Shown one piece after another: positions 1 through 9,091 of a stretch of 24,370 bases of DNA (position 1 is its first letter; the number at the start of each line of letters is the position of its first letter). This DNA comes from Botryococcus braunii (taxonomy: Eukaryota > Chlorophyta > Trebouxiophyceae): contig KV908523.1 of the NCBI GenBank assembly GCA_002005505.1, positions 184,736-209,105 of the forward strand, in the 5' to 3' direction. Under the pieces are notes generated by a model. It was given only the letters and a program-made list of their open reading frames with translations, made no database searches and was not told the origin of the DNA. A program made the translations under genes and the position numbers.

Positions 1-192
1 CCAGATTTCGACATCTCCCAAACCGTACACGCTCTGCATACTGGTGTACTCAACAGAAGGATTATTGTCCATGTCTGTGCGGCTGAAGAGATCAATCGCC
101 GCTGGGACATCATGGGAAGGCACGGTCACAGTGTTCGGCTTCCCCTGTCTGGAAGGCTCGAGGATAACCAAATCCCGGATAAAATAAGTTAA
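1..192 (+). CDS. C-terminal part of an unidentified ORF, cut by window start
   Basis: Frame 1 is open from the first base for 63 codons and ends with TAA at 190-192. The translation has a mixed, protein-like composition without low complexity (for example RRIIVHVCAAEEINRRWDI in the middle). It has no start codon in the window, so it would be the end of a longer gene or exon. I do not recognise a family. It lies upstream of, and in opposite orientation to, the 3' end of LINE C, so it could be a host exon or part of another element. A chance open frame of this length is also possible. Confidence 0.3.
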   Translation, partial: PDFDISQTVHALHTGVLNRRIIVHVCAAEEINRRWDIMGRHGHSVRLPLSGRLEDNQIPDKIS

Positions 193-718
193 AATATCTA
201 TTTTACAGATATATCACAGCTAGCTGGCCTCGCCCACTGGAACCATTTATGACCGCTGCTCTCGACGATGGCTCTCGGCGAGCCAACGTGTGGGTAACTC
301 TTGCTCTTAATGTAAATGACGCTGAAATGTAAATTGAGGGCTACCGAAGAGATAACAGAAGGCTCAATGTCTCCCTTCGGAGCTAGGCATAGGGTTGAAG
401 CAGCTGCAGGAAAGGTCCCTGTCTCAGAGGTTCCGAACCGGATGGGGTCCCTTCTGATCGCTAAGTAGCCTCTGACACGCTTGATGACTGTGAGACTTGG
501 CCTGACAAGGGCCACTTTACTGGACTCCAAAGGACTGGGTGTCCGGGGGATTACAAACGGTACGTGCAGGACACCACAACTGACGCCCAGAAATTTCTCT
601 TAAACCTTCATGCCCTCGTGGCTGGACAGATGTCACTTCTTCTGCTTTTACAAGAGTGGAGTAAAAAAGACCAGCCCAATGTTCAGGGACCCAAACCCCC
701 AATGTGTCAAGCTATGAG
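193..718. other. No gene recognised; presumed 3' flank or UTR of LINE C
   Basis: Short frames exist on both strands (for example minus 198-530 and minus 517-702), but none shows a domain or family signature. The minus-strand sequence directly after the LINE C stop (719-721) would be its 3' UTR. I see no poly(A) or simple-repeat tail that marks its end. Confidence 0.4.
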
Positions 719-1728
719 TCACACCCGGCGAGCGGCCAGCTGGCGACCCACAGCCGCCGCAATGATGAAACTGACCCGACGAATGACAAAATATCCCTCC
801 ACATCTTCTTGAGCAATGATGGCTTGGTTCAAAAGCCCCTGGAGCCTCTGCAACAAGGCCAGCGCATCAGCATGCAACCCTCCAAATGTTTCAAAGGCGA
901 AGGCTTGGAAAGCCACAGGCGGCTGCTGACGCGACAACAAGACAGCATAGCGGGTCTGCTTGTCTTGGGCAGCGCGCGCGGCGGCCCCACCCGGCACGAA
1001 GTGCAGCAAGTTGGCAACTGTGAGTGGGGAAGAGCCAACGATGTCGATATAAAGGTCACGCCCCTCCTCCCACGCATGGAGGCGGAGGTCTGCGCGACGG
1101 CGCTCCTGGCCAGGGACAGGGGTGGGAAAGGCGGGTTCCCGGGTGACCCGCTGACGAGCTGAGGTAAGGACAGCGTCCAGGCCGTTACGAACGGAGTAAT
1201 GTCGGCCGACAATGGCAACATCCCCCCCTGAGGTGCAGTGGACCGCGTGGTCGCCCCAGACATCCAACTCCCTCAAGCAGCACGGGCATTGGGAGCCAGG
1301 GTGGAAAATGGGGATCAAGAGCTGGTATTGAAGGCGGCAGCGGAACGACTCTGGGGGCATGGTTTGCTGCAAATGGGGAACTGGGAGAGCCAGCAGCCAA
1401 TCAGACGCTCCCGGCTGTGTAAGAGATTGGAGCACAGCACGGTCGCGATCCGAGCGAGCAGGGTCATCAAGAACCTCCTGGTATGCGCGGTGAGACAAGG
1501 GTTTGGACAGCCGGGCTTGCACTTTGCTGCGGACAAAATCCGGATCCTCGAAGAGCGCCGCATCGAAATCAGGAACAAGGGCGCAGTAGTCAGCCTTGGC
1601 AGCGAGGGCAGCGGGGACTAGAGGGGCAGTGGATGTCCCCAGAAGGCGGTCCTGGAGGGGGGCTGTCTGCGTGACGGAGGCGAGATAGGCACAAGGCAGA
1701 AGGGAAGTGGCCTTAGTGACCCCTAGAC
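719..1728 (-). pseudogene. LINE C zinc knuckle and restriction-like endonuclease portion
   Basis: In a frame shifted by one from the RT part, the coding sequence is open from about 1728 to TGA at 719-721 with no further stop. Numbered from the internal GTG at 1522, a CX2C pair (C79, C82) is followed by H92 and C96 in GDHAVHC, then GRHYSVRNGL near 106-115. D145 in RRADLRLHAW is separated by 14 residues from D160 in GRDLYIDIVG, and a KQTRY motif sits near 188-192. This matches the CCHC plus PD-X12-14-D pattern of the RLE of R2-group LINEs. That domain nicks target DNA to prime reverse transcription. No interruption is seen in this half, so the frameshift may be recent. Confidence 0.7.
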
Positions 1729-3378
1729 CCCCTGGGCAATAGGCAAGCCAGCCAAGGTTTGCTGCAAAGGGCCAAAACCACCACCACCAGCTGTGACAAT
1801 GGATTGGAGGACCTGGGTTTGGAGCATATCAAAGGTCACCAAAGCTTGCGCAGCTGCAGCTGGCGGCATGGTCCGGGCTGTGAAAACCACCTTGCAGGTC
1901 CCAAGGCAACTGCGAAGCAAGAGAAGCTCGGCTTGGGGGTGGCGGAGAATCGGCAAACGCTGGAGCGAGGCTGCCACGGCATCAACGTGCGCCTGGGCTA
2001 CGGAAGCCGCGTACTCGACTGACACGGTGACCGCTGCCCCCAACACTATCAAACCAGCACGAGTTTCATTGACGAAGCCCAGAGGGAACCCATCCAAATG
2101 CTGAGGGTTGGGGCGCGGCGACCACACACAGCACTTGTGAGGGTTGAGGCTCAAGCCATATGCGGGGGCCCGGTCAACAACCAACTGGACTGCCTGCTGC
2201 GCTGCGGGCACGGGACCAACAAACGTGCCGTCATCCAGATACCACCCTTGGTGTACGTCGGGACACTCCCGATGAAGGTCAAGGAGGAGTGGCTGGACAG
2301 TGAGCGCAAAAAGCAGCGGAGAGAGGGGGTCCCCTTGCTGGACCCCTGTTGTGGAGTCCACGACATGGGGCCCAACATACTGATGGGCCGCGCAGCCGTA
2401 CGTCGTCGCCACATACTGCCAGATGCTGGGGCAATGGAGGGCGACTTCCCCAAGCATGCGGTTGCGGTCGACCGTATTGAAAGCATTTTGGAAGTCCAAG
2501 CTGACAACGACGAGGTCGGGGGAATCTTGCTGGTGTGCCACCAAGCGGTTGAGGGCATGGACGAGGCCTTCTGCACCCCCTCGGACTCCAACCCCAACTT
2601 GGTGTGGCTGCAAATACTCACTGACAGCGGGCAAGACGGCTGCAACAGCTATCTTGGAAACCAGACGGCGCAGGGTGAGCCCCACTGCAATGGGCCGGAT
2701 ACCCCCATTGGGCTTCAAGAGAGGGGTGATGGGAGCGCTGGCCCAATAAGATCGCAAGGGAGGGGGAACATCCCCAGCTAAGGCCCGATTGACCACGCCA
2801 AGGAGGCTGTCCAATAAGAGGTCTGAGCCACCTACAGAGAAGGCATGTTTTATATGTAATGGGGTCAAGCCGTCCCGCCCGCCAGCGGTACCAGGTGGGA
2901 AGGTTTTGAGGGCAGCCAAGACTTCCTCCACTTGGGCACGGTAAGGGGCCTGCGCAGGCGGGGCGCCAACGGGAAGCGGTCGGATAGGATGAAGCGCTGC
3001 CAATGCAGCACATGTGTCAGGCGTGGCTGGGGCGATGGTGGCAGGCTCCAACATCCGAACAGCCGCTGATAAATGGCCATCTGCAACCTTGCGCAAGACG
3101 CGAGCGGCAAGCGCCGCATCGTCTAATGGGCGGGGTGGGGCAGTGGCTGCAGGCGCGGTAGCCAAGAGTTCATCAATTAGGCCATCAATATCCCCATCCA
3201 ACCATGCGCGGGCCCGACGGCGGACGTGCTGCGCAACTCCCTCACCCCGAGGCCTGCGACGAGCTGACAGGACGCACATCGGAAGGATCAACAGCTCAAC
3301 CCAGGCAGCCTCGGAGCCCGAGTCCGCAACAGCCTTGACGCAACAGCCTTCTTCTTCTTCTTCTTCTTCATATCTCCT
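1723..3378 (-). pseudogene. LINE C reverse transcriptase portion
   Basis: This frame is open from 3378 to a premature TAG at 1723-1725. Numbered from 3291, the RT landmarks are the finger motif RDGLTPLHIKH near residues 139-149, the GGIRPIAVG block near 196-204, motif A with D266 in SLDFQNAFNTVD, motif B TGVQQGDPLSP near 315-325, motif C YLDD at 351-354, and a thumb-like region to about 520. All catalytic aspartates are present. In the open frame the first ATG is at about 3279, just before CVLSARRRPRG; upstream codons encode a Glu run from the (TTC)n microsatellite at 3349-3369. The protein would have reverse-transcribed its own RNA at a nicked target. The C-terminal half continues in another frame after a one-base slip in a G run near 1728. 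Confidence 0.8.
3349..3369. repeat. (TTC)n microsatellite
   Basis: About seven TTC units. On the minus strand they encode Glu at the very start of the LINE C open frame, so they mark the probable 5' junction of the element. Confidence 0.85.
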
Positions 3379-3381
3379 TCA

Positions 3382-3820
3382 GCACTTCCATATGGGAGGC
3401 CCATCGTAACCATTTGGAGGGGCATACCGCGGCCAGGCTCCGAATCAGGTTGAGCGTCCTTATCAATAATAAGTTAATCATGTTAATTGGCAGGAACCTC
3501 ATCTGGTTGACACACCGCTTCGCGTTCTCCAACGGCAGAGCCGACAACCTCAGAAGAGGAATGAAGCATTCAAAATTAAGAGTGAAGCCTATTCTAACCG
3601 CATACCATAAATCCATCGTGCACGGACGCAGAATATAGGTGCTAAATAGTAATGATTGATTGATAATGATTGATCGATTTGCAAAGTGGTCTTGCTGATA
3701 CACCAGACAACACCAAAAGGAGCTGCACTTCCCTGCGTGCACCTGGGTATCCCAACCAAGGGGCCGGGAAATGTCGCCCACGTTTGACACCAGGAATCCC
3801 AACCAAACTTGCAGCCGTCC
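3382..3820. other. No gene recognised
   Basis: AT-richer sequence with short GATTGAT-type repetition near 3648-3680 and two similar ATCCCAACCAA blocks near 3751 and 3797. Short frames here (for example plus 3414-3638) have no recognisable domain. Confidence 0.4.
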
Positions 3821-4717
3821 TGTTAGGTTATAACTATGGGCATTCGGCGTATCCTGTACACCCGCAGACAGGTCGTAAGTGTATGCTCCTCCAGCTACAG
3901 TCCAAGCCGACTGTCTGCACTTAGGCAACAGCAACTGTATAAACAAGACTAGCATTTAAGTGCCCAACATCTTCTTACCACTGTTCCGTTACGTGAAAGG
4001 TCTGTGAATGAGCTAAGTCTTCACGGATAAGACTCTTGACGGCTACGAGCAAGTACCTTCCTATACTCAATCCAGACTCCGTCCCTTAGCTGTTTGGGAG
4101 GCTGGATTGTACACCAAGATGTTTCACCTGCAGTGCAGCACCCACACATGAACACAATACCACTAAACACCATGCGTCACCGCACCTGTACACACGCAGA
4201 CAGGTCGTCAGTGTATGCTCCTCCAGCTACAGTCCAAGCCGACTGTCTGCACTTGACCAACAGCAACTGTATAGCCAAGACTAGCATCTTAAGTGCCCAG
4301 CATCTTTTTACCACAGTCGGGCAACTGTACAGGTTCCCGACTGTGCGGTGACCGCTGCTTCAATAGCCTTTCCACAGCACCGCGTGATGAACATCAGATT
4401 GTACCTTATGTAAGAAAAGCTTCCACATCTAACTGTGTCTTAAGGTACCTTATGTTCACAATGGACCCATATCCTAATATTGTGTACATGAAGATCACCT
4501 AAAGTGTAACGCACGGAATGCGTCCCCGTACGAATCGAGTTCATATAAGAGGTCTAATTCGAGTTCGTACGTCCGATCACGTGCAGCGCCACTTTTGGGT
4601 TTTGATTCCAATCTGAGACCACTGTGGCAGGGCGCACCAGGCGATGGTCCTGGGTTCGATTCCGCTGAGCGCTACATAAAGTACACGGCATCCAATAATA
4701 ACGTTCATAACTCAGCA
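3821..4717 (-). repeat. Solo-like LTR, copy 1 of the copia family
   Basis: This segment aligns along its length with the copia 3' LTR at 16732-17423, including shared blocks around the GGCGTATCC, TGTACCTTATG and AATGGACCCATATCCTAA motifs. Read on the minus strand it begins TGCTGAG and ends CTAACA, giving the TG...CA ends expected of an LTR. It holds a direct repeat (3870-3982 and 4202-4314) also found in the other copy, and a 172-bp nested insertion at 4505-4676. No internal copia sequence adjoins it, and the flanking five bases (CGTCC and CGCAC) are not a clear duplication, so it is an old solo LTR or a rearranged remnant. Confidence 0.7.
4505..4676. mobile_element. 172-bp MITE- or SINE-like insertion inside the LTR
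   Basis: Compared with the other LTR copy, this block is extra. It is bounded by TAAAG direct repeats (4500-4504 and 4677-4681), as for a 5-bp target duplication. The ends form an imperfect inverted repeat: TGTAACGCAC on the left against TGTAGCGCTC on the right, read inward (8 of 10 match). A shorter inverted repeat, CGTACGAA/TTCGTACG, lies at 4527-4534 and 4564-4571. A good Pol III B-box match, GGTTCGATTCC, is at 4653-4663, with only a weak A-box candidate near 4625. TIRs favour a MITE and the B box favours a tRNA-related SINE. Confidence 0.5.
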
Positions 4718-5494
4718 CGCACGTACAATGCAGAAGCCGATACCCAGGGCTGAACACCCTTCTTGACTTATCTACCGCTTCATAACCAGACTAACACAGT
4801 GCATCCCACAGACCGGCGGCAGCCACATTGCAAGGCGGGTTTTTATCCTTCATACACGGGGGTGGGGGGGGGGGGCCCGGGGTGAGGAGTGGAGGGGAGC
4901 GCATTACTGTGGGAGGGTAGTGCGCCTACAGCTGCAGCTGTGTAGTTCCTTCAGGCCTCTATGTTATGCTGAGGAGGAAGGAAATTATAATACATAATAC
5001 ATACATATGATGATTTAATACATACACGCATAATATAATTAGTGATATAATACATACGGTGGGAACGTTCCCACCGTTAACGGGACAGTTTTTAGCGTTC
5101 GTACGTACTCTTGAACTTTTATTAGTGTACGTACGTCCTCTCGTGCATACTCTCGACTTTTCTTCCCTTTCTCCCCAGGTGTGCCGGGTCATACACGTGA
5201 CACGTGCACGCTTTGTACTCTTTCTAGTTGTAAATATGACTACAACTCAGCAGAAACTTCAGCAGAACTCTGAAATTTCATTGGGCTTCAGAGAGTGTAT
5301 CATATATACATCCTGTCAGTGGTACCACCATGGTGTTGCTTGGGGGTATGCACTCTGTCTGACACATGTGGTACATGACATGACATGACCTGACATGCAT
5401 GGTTGGTAGTGGTCAAAATTCATGGTCGACCACTACCGGTTTGGGGCCCACGTAGGAAACTTCCTTTTTTACTGTGGTGCTCCCTCTCACAACA
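4718..5494. other. Non-coding stretch with G-run, palindrome and GACAT repeats
   Basis: No gene is recognised. It contains a G-rich tract (4856-4897, with a run of 12 or more G) able to form a quadruplex, a perfect 22-bp palindrome at 5056-5077, GTACGTACG-type motifs near 5100-5135, and an imperfect ACATG/GACAT tandem at 5373-5400. Confidence 0.5.
5056..5077. repeat. Perfect 22-bp palindrome
   Basis: Each half-site is ACGGTGGGAAC, joined with no spacer. It could extrude as a cruciform or bind a symmetric protein. No neighbouring gene explains it. Confidence 0.9.
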
Positions 5495-5723
5495 GTGTGG
5501 TTGCATTGTGCTTCCGGATCCGTCTGCCAGGTTCATAATCTCATCGTGCTGCTTGTAAAATGGCTGGGTTTGCAAAATGACCGGTCATGAATGCAATATC
5601 AACGTTATTTCCTCCTTTACTAGAGGGAATTTACATGGGCTAGCCCAGTTTTACAACAAACCGGGCTTAAACCCAATTGGTTCAAGCTGCAAGTTACATA
5701 ATGTGTCAACGACCTAAACCCAG
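5495..5723 (+). repeat. Dispersed repeat B, copy 1
   Basis: It aligns with 22774-22994 from GTGTGGTTGCATTGTGCTTC to CGACCTAAACCCAG, with near identity over the first 100 bp and several indels in the middle. It has no coding signature and no visible TIRs. The copies diverge sharply at the same 3' point, where this one runs into telomere-like DNA. It may be the end of an unidentified mobile element. Confidence 0.8.
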
Positions 5724-5730
5724 AGGAGTT

Positions 5731-5758
5731 ACCCTAAACCCTGAACCCTAAAACCCTG
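5731..5758. repeat. Degenerate CCCTAAA telomere-like repeat
   Basis: About four degenerate units: ACCCTAAA, CCCTGAA, CCCTAAAA, CCCTG. This is the plant-type telomere motif at an apparently internal site, directly after repeat B. It may be an interstitial telomeric scar or a chance AT/C-rich run; a similar motif, TCCTAAACCCTA, occurs near 23490. Confidence 0.55.
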
Positions 5759-6250
5759 TATTAACGAGGGAGAATATACATTGACCCTAGTTAAAATGTA
5801 TATGTCTTTAACTAGAGAGTGAGAAGCCTCGTACCCAGTCGAGGGATGCATGTAAATAAGCTTAATACGCAGTCAGGATACAAAGCGTGAGGGTTTTTGT
5901 AACACGTTTTTCCGATCCATGATGATATCCATGTAACATTGCAATGATCGATCATTTCAAAATTACACAACATAGTACTGCAAACGTTAATGGCCCATTG
6001 GTTTGTAGATCATCCATGCACACTTTCCTTCCGCTCAGGTTTGATATGGACCTCCTATTAATACAATAGTCTGCCAATACTGTTATGACAGACCTGGCAT
6101 AACATTAGTCTTATGCATAAGCCTGATGCATTGGGCACCACCGAGCTTGATATGGTAACAGAATGGACTCCTTATATGTATGGTTGCCATCAGGGATCGA
6201 CCAGTATGTATCCTGAGGTCATGACCAGCTGATCAGCTTGGAGTGCGAGA
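5759..6250. other. No gene recognised
   Basis: AT-rich sequence without a convincing reading frame, RNA gene or repeat unit. Confidence 0.4.
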
Positions 6251-6261
6251 ACTCTAAATTT

Positions 6262-6345
6262 GCAGAAGAAACGCCTCATTTGCCAGAAGGACACACCGAC
6301 ATTGCTGCCACCACTGCAGCAGAAGCAGCAAACAAACCTAACCCC
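6262..6345 (+). repeat. Diverged direct repeat, unit 1
   Basis: Shares blocks with 6721-6794, notably ACACACCGA, ACATTGCTGCCA and CAAAC..AACTAACCCC. The two units flank repeat A copy 1, so they may be a duplicated target or parts of an older tandem duplication. Confidence 0.6.
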
Positions 6346-6365
6346 CTTGACGAGCTGTCATGCAC

Positions 6366-6413
6366 GGAGTACCCCATGGGAGTACCCCATGGGAGTACCC
6401 CATGGGAGTACCC
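6366..6413 (+). repeat. 13-bp tandem repeat, about 3.7 copies
   Basis: The unit is GGGAGTACCCCAT (first copy CGGAGT...). Each junction creates a CCATGG palindrome. The related unit at 6721-6800 has only one such segment (CCCCATGGGAG), so this copy has expanded. Confidence 0.9.
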
Positions 6414-6637
6414 GTGGCCGTATGCATGCTACTGGATTGGGCTCCCTTCTTATGGACCACTGTGCCAATATCCATAGCCCAAGGCAAGCAAGGATCTTGG
6501 AATTTGTCTCAATTGCTTTAAACCCACATAATAACGCTTGAAAAACGGGTCAGCAGACGCATCACCGGCCTTTGCTCATGATCATGTCAAACACGGCGTG
6601 GGTATACGTACATACCAGTGTCAGGTGTCAACCAGTA
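6411..6637 (+). repeat. Dispersed repeat A, copy 1
   Basis: Aligns with 16406-16622 and, for its distal part, with 16637-16727. Shared blocks include CCCGTGGCCGT, CAAGCAAGGATC, CAATTGCTTTAAACCCACAT and GCAGACGCATCACCGGCCTT. It is probably the 3' portion of the LINE B family or of an associated element. Confidence 0.75.
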
Positions 6638-6720
6638 AAATATTCTGAAGTCAGACCCCATCTGGTCGACCCTATCTTAGGGTGGGGGTAAATCCAACCC
6701 GAAGGAGATACACCTCAAGT

Positions 6721-6794
6721 GCAGATGAAAGAAAAACACACCGAGCGACATTGCTGCCAACACTACAGCAAATGCATCAAACACAACTAACCCC
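6721..6794 (+). repeat. Diverged direct repeat, unit 2
   Basis: Partner of 6262-6345. It ends about 50 bp before a 45-base A tract. Confidence 0.6.
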
Positions 6795-6840
6795 ATGGGA
6801 GAATGGTTTGTCGTTGTCGTGTGGTCACTTCAAGATGCTG

Positions 6841-6842
<2 letters not shown>

Positions 6843-6887
<45 letters not shown>
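6843..6887 (+). repeat. A45 homopolymer tract
   Basis: 45 uninterrupted A residues. The length suggests a retroposed poly(A) tail on the plus strand. No coding retroelement is recognised directly upstream, only repeat A and the direct-repeat units. Confidence 0.9.
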
Positions 6888-6888
<1 letters not shown>

Positions 6889-7440
6889 CAGATTAGACTA
6901 AGACCAAGATCTTCTAGGACGGACGTGTTTTCCTATGAGGCTGGCGCACTTCCGTTAGACAGCCAACTGCGGAAGTGCTTGCAGCTCTTAGGGCCCTAGG
7001 GCCTCATGACCCTCCAAATCAGGAGCTTCTCCAGAGTGTCTTGCTCCGATGAAACTGCTGCGCCGTCCCACATGCTGTACTGGGCGCCACCTTGGACTGC
7101 AGCCAGCTGGAACTCCTTTCGGAAGGGTACCCTCCCATGCATCTCGAGTCAACTGACCTTGCAGTCCTTGGCATCCCAGCCATCAGTCATAGATAAAATT
7201 GTTTACAGCCCAGGAGGATTCTGCAAAAACCCCGACTGTTATCTTAAATATTTACCCATTCTTTCGTTCCTTCAAATCAACAGCAAATGTTCACACAATC
7301 ATTCTCTAATTAGTTAATAAACCCTTTGCCGGCTCAGCCGAGTTAACCAATAGCAGTGCTAAGGACAAACCCTAAAACGCAAGGAAAACCTCGGCCAGCT
7401 ATTCAAGGATAAAGGCCCGTTTATTCATCCATCATCCGAC
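6888..7440. other. No confident gene; possible short coding remnant on minus strand
   Basis: On the minus strand, 7142-6996 encodes 48 residues from ATG to TAG with protein-like composition (for example KEFQLAAVQGGAQYSMWDG), and the frame continues upstream through a stop (TDGWDAKDCKVS). It may be a decayed exon. I do not recognise the family. The rest shows nothing. Confidence 0.25.
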
Positions 7441-7443
7441 ATT

Positions 7444-7470
7444 TTTATTCTTATTCTTATTCTTATTCTT
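7444..7470. repeat. (TTATTC)n simple repeat
   Basis: About four and a half TTATTC units, grading into TTAGTC/TTAGGC variants up to about 7516. Confidence 0.85.
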
Positions 7471-7754
7471 AGACTAAGTCTTAGTCTTAGGCTTGGTCTT
7501 AGTCTCAGCCTTATTCTAATTCATGTTCTCAATCATTCGAGCTCGTTCATTTATTCAATTTTTTAACCTATTTGAATTTCTAAAGTTATCACTGTTAATA
7601 TTACAATAATAATAATATTACTTTTGCTTTTATCCATAAACAACACAGTAATAGTAATCAATTATAAGTAACAACAACAACAATACTGATTAATATAATG
7701 GGCAATAGATAATAGATAATAAACAATGATATTAATGACGAGATTAGAACAAAG

Positions 7755-7806
7755 ATGATGATGGTGATGATGATGATGATGGTGATGGTGATGGTGATGA
7801 TGATGA
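7755..7806. repeat. (GATGAT/GGTGAT)n trinucleotide repeat
   Basis: Tandem GAT triplets with regular G substitutions. It produces poly-Met and poly-His shadow frames, which are not genes. Confidence 0.9.
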
Positions 7807-7894
7807 GCATAAGCAGGTTTCGGATGGTGATAATAGTAATAACAATTCCATGCCATCAACCAAAGTCACCACTACCATCAACCCTCGTCCCCCC

Positions 7895-7895
<1 letters not shown>

Positions 7896-7925
<30 letters not shown>
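7896..7925 (+). repeat. A30 homopolymer tract preceded by C7
   Basis: A run of 7 C and then 30 A, ending 20 bp beyond the stop codon of the F-box-like gene, which reads the other way. It therefore cannot be a poly(A) tail of that gene's mRNA. It may end a plus-strand retroposed sequence or be a simple expansion. Confidence 0.85.
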
Positions 7926-7926
<1 letters not shown>

Positions 7927-7945
7927 GAGTAATGCGTCATTGCGT

Positions 7946-9091
7946 CTAGAGGTGCCGCGCCCCCTGGCAAGCAGCAAAACAGGATGCGGAGAAGAGCCGG
8001 GACGATGGGAGCGCACCTAGCCCATAGTGCAAGGTGATGTCCAGCGGGTGCCGCCCAAAGCGATGTATCCACATGTGCAGGATGGCTAGGGCTCGCTGGG
8101 CGCTAGTGGGCAAGCCCTCCTTGTGCATGTCATTCCACGAGCAGTCCCTGGTGTCCTCCCCTCCATCCCAAACGCGGACAGGCTTGAAGCCCTTGCTGCA
8201 CGCCCCGGCCGGGGTACACTTCCTTCGTGGGGCCCGGATCTCCGCCAGTGCCTTGCAGGCCATGTACAGAAATCCAATGGATGGCACCAGGCCAGCCTCC
8301 ATGGATGGCTCGACTGCGCATACGACCTCACGACCCTTGCTACACAGATCGCAAAGAAGATTCATCTCGTCAACCTTGTCATTTTCGCCCCGAACCCACA
8401 GGGAAATCTTCCCCGTAAACATAGCATCGAAAGTCACCCCAACTTCCGCGATGGGCTCACCCAACAGGAATCGTTGCTCAACTCTCAATACGCACATGGT
8501 CCAGGGGAGCAAGCTTGAAAGCTCTGGCCAGTCCTCGCCCTCTTTGATATGGAACCTTTTTATATGGAAGGCCCAAGGGTGGGTCGGGTTTACGGGATGC
8601 TGTGGAAACGTTAGCCAACGCAGTAGCGTGTTGACTGCCTGGGCCCCAAAGGCAGCGATGGTCTGTCCTTCCAGCCAGCGCTCCTCGGAGGCACACTGCT
8701 CCAGGTACACCGTGCGGAACACGCTGGAGGTCGCGGCCATTCTTGCAAGTTCCGGGAGGGCGAGCGCTGGGCTCACCAAGACACGCTTCTGGACCTCGTT
8801 CGGGAGGTCGTCCCATTGGACCCTGCTGGGAACCCCCTTGCTTGCGGCGGCCCTCCGCTTTGAACGCCAGCCGGATGTCTTGGACCTCTGCCACCAAAAA
8901 CATACCCGTCCCCAAGTTGAGCATTCTAGACAAGTACAAACTACAAAAGGCCAATGATAACCACAACAACAGACAGTAATTACAATTAATATCAATAACA
9001 TCCCATCAGAACGCAACATGTTGGGAAAATGCACAACGCCAGAAGCTACCTGCCCTTGAGACAAAGGGCGTGCCATTGAGGGTCGTAACAT
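7946..9091 (-). CDS. F-box-like protein, probable intron 8888-9049
   Basis: This is an uninterrupted frame of 381 codons ending in TAG at 7946-7948. Residues about 94-135 (WDDLPNEVQKRVL, then LPELARMAATSSVFRTVY) fit the F-box consensus, the Skp1-binding motif of SCF ubiquitin-ligase adaptors. The remaining 240 residues show no kelch, LRR or WD repeat I can recognise. Residues 15-68 include a very hydrophobic stretch (MLLILIVITVCCCG). That part is T-rich and bounded by CAG|GTAGCT and GGTGGCAG|AGG, with a CTCAAC branch-point candidate. A 162-bp in-frame intron (8888-9049) is more likely than a membrane segment, giving a protein of about 327 residues starting at one of two nearby ATGs. It is the only likely host gene here. 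The substrate is unknown. Confidence 0.6.
   Translation of the reverse strand: MLRPSMARPLSQGQVASGVVHFPNMLRSDGMLLILIVITVCCCGYHWPFVVCTCLECSTWGRVCFWWQRSKTSGWRSKRRAAASKGVPSRVQWDDLPNEVQKRVLVSPALALPELARMAATSSVFRTVYLEQCASEERWLEGQTIAAFGAQAVNTLLRWLTFPQHPVNPTHPWAFHIKRFHIKEGEDWPELSSLLPWTMCVLRVEQRFLLGEPIAEVGVTFDAMFTGKISLWVRGENDKVDEMNLLCDLCSKGREVVCAVEPSMEAGLVPSIGFLYMACKALAEIRAPRRKCTPAGACSKGFKPVRVWDGGEDTRDCSWNDMHKEGLPTSAQRALAILHMWIHRFGRHPLDITLHYGLGALPSSRLFSASCFAACQGARHL
8888..9049 (-). other. Predicted phase-0 GT-AG intron of the F-box-like gene
   Basis: It is 162 bp (54 codons), so retention keeps the frame and masks the intron in an ORF scan. The donor is GGGCAG|GTAGCTTC and the acceptor TTTTTGGTGGCAG|AGGTCC. 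It is richer in T than the flanking GC-rich coding sequence. Confidence 0.55.

Larger units (their letters stand above)
719..3378 (-). mobile_element. LINE C: RLE-type non-LTR retrotransposon, 5'-truncated
   Basis: A single minus-strand coding unit carries, in order, a reverse transcriptase, a C-terminal CCHC-like zinc knuckle and a restriction-like endonuclease (RLE). This is the architecture of R2/NeSL-type LINEs rather than the APE-endonuclease LINEs that dominate land plants. No N-terminal zinc finger or Myb domain is visible. The frame opens after a TGA at 3379-3381 with a glutamate run encoded by a (GAA)n tract, so the 5' end is probably truncated. The reading frame is broken once, near 1725-1730. 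GC content is high compared with the flanks. Confidence 0.75.

Noticed and set aside
704..2781. Long plus-strand frames at 704-1162, 1238-1621 and 2098-2781
   Set aside because: They are antisense shadows of LINE C, whose minus frames carry the RT and endonuclease motifs.
4605..4676. tRNA gene
   Set aside because: Only the B box is good. The T-stem does not pair properly and no acceptor or anticodon arm forms.
7662..8072. Frames with poly-His, poly-Met, poly-Phe or poly-Lys
   Set aside because: Products of the GAT repeat and the A30 tract, not genes.
8034..8957. 307-codon plus-strand frame
   Set aside because: It is antisense to the F-box-like gene, has no family signature, and arises from the GC-rich codon use of the other strand.
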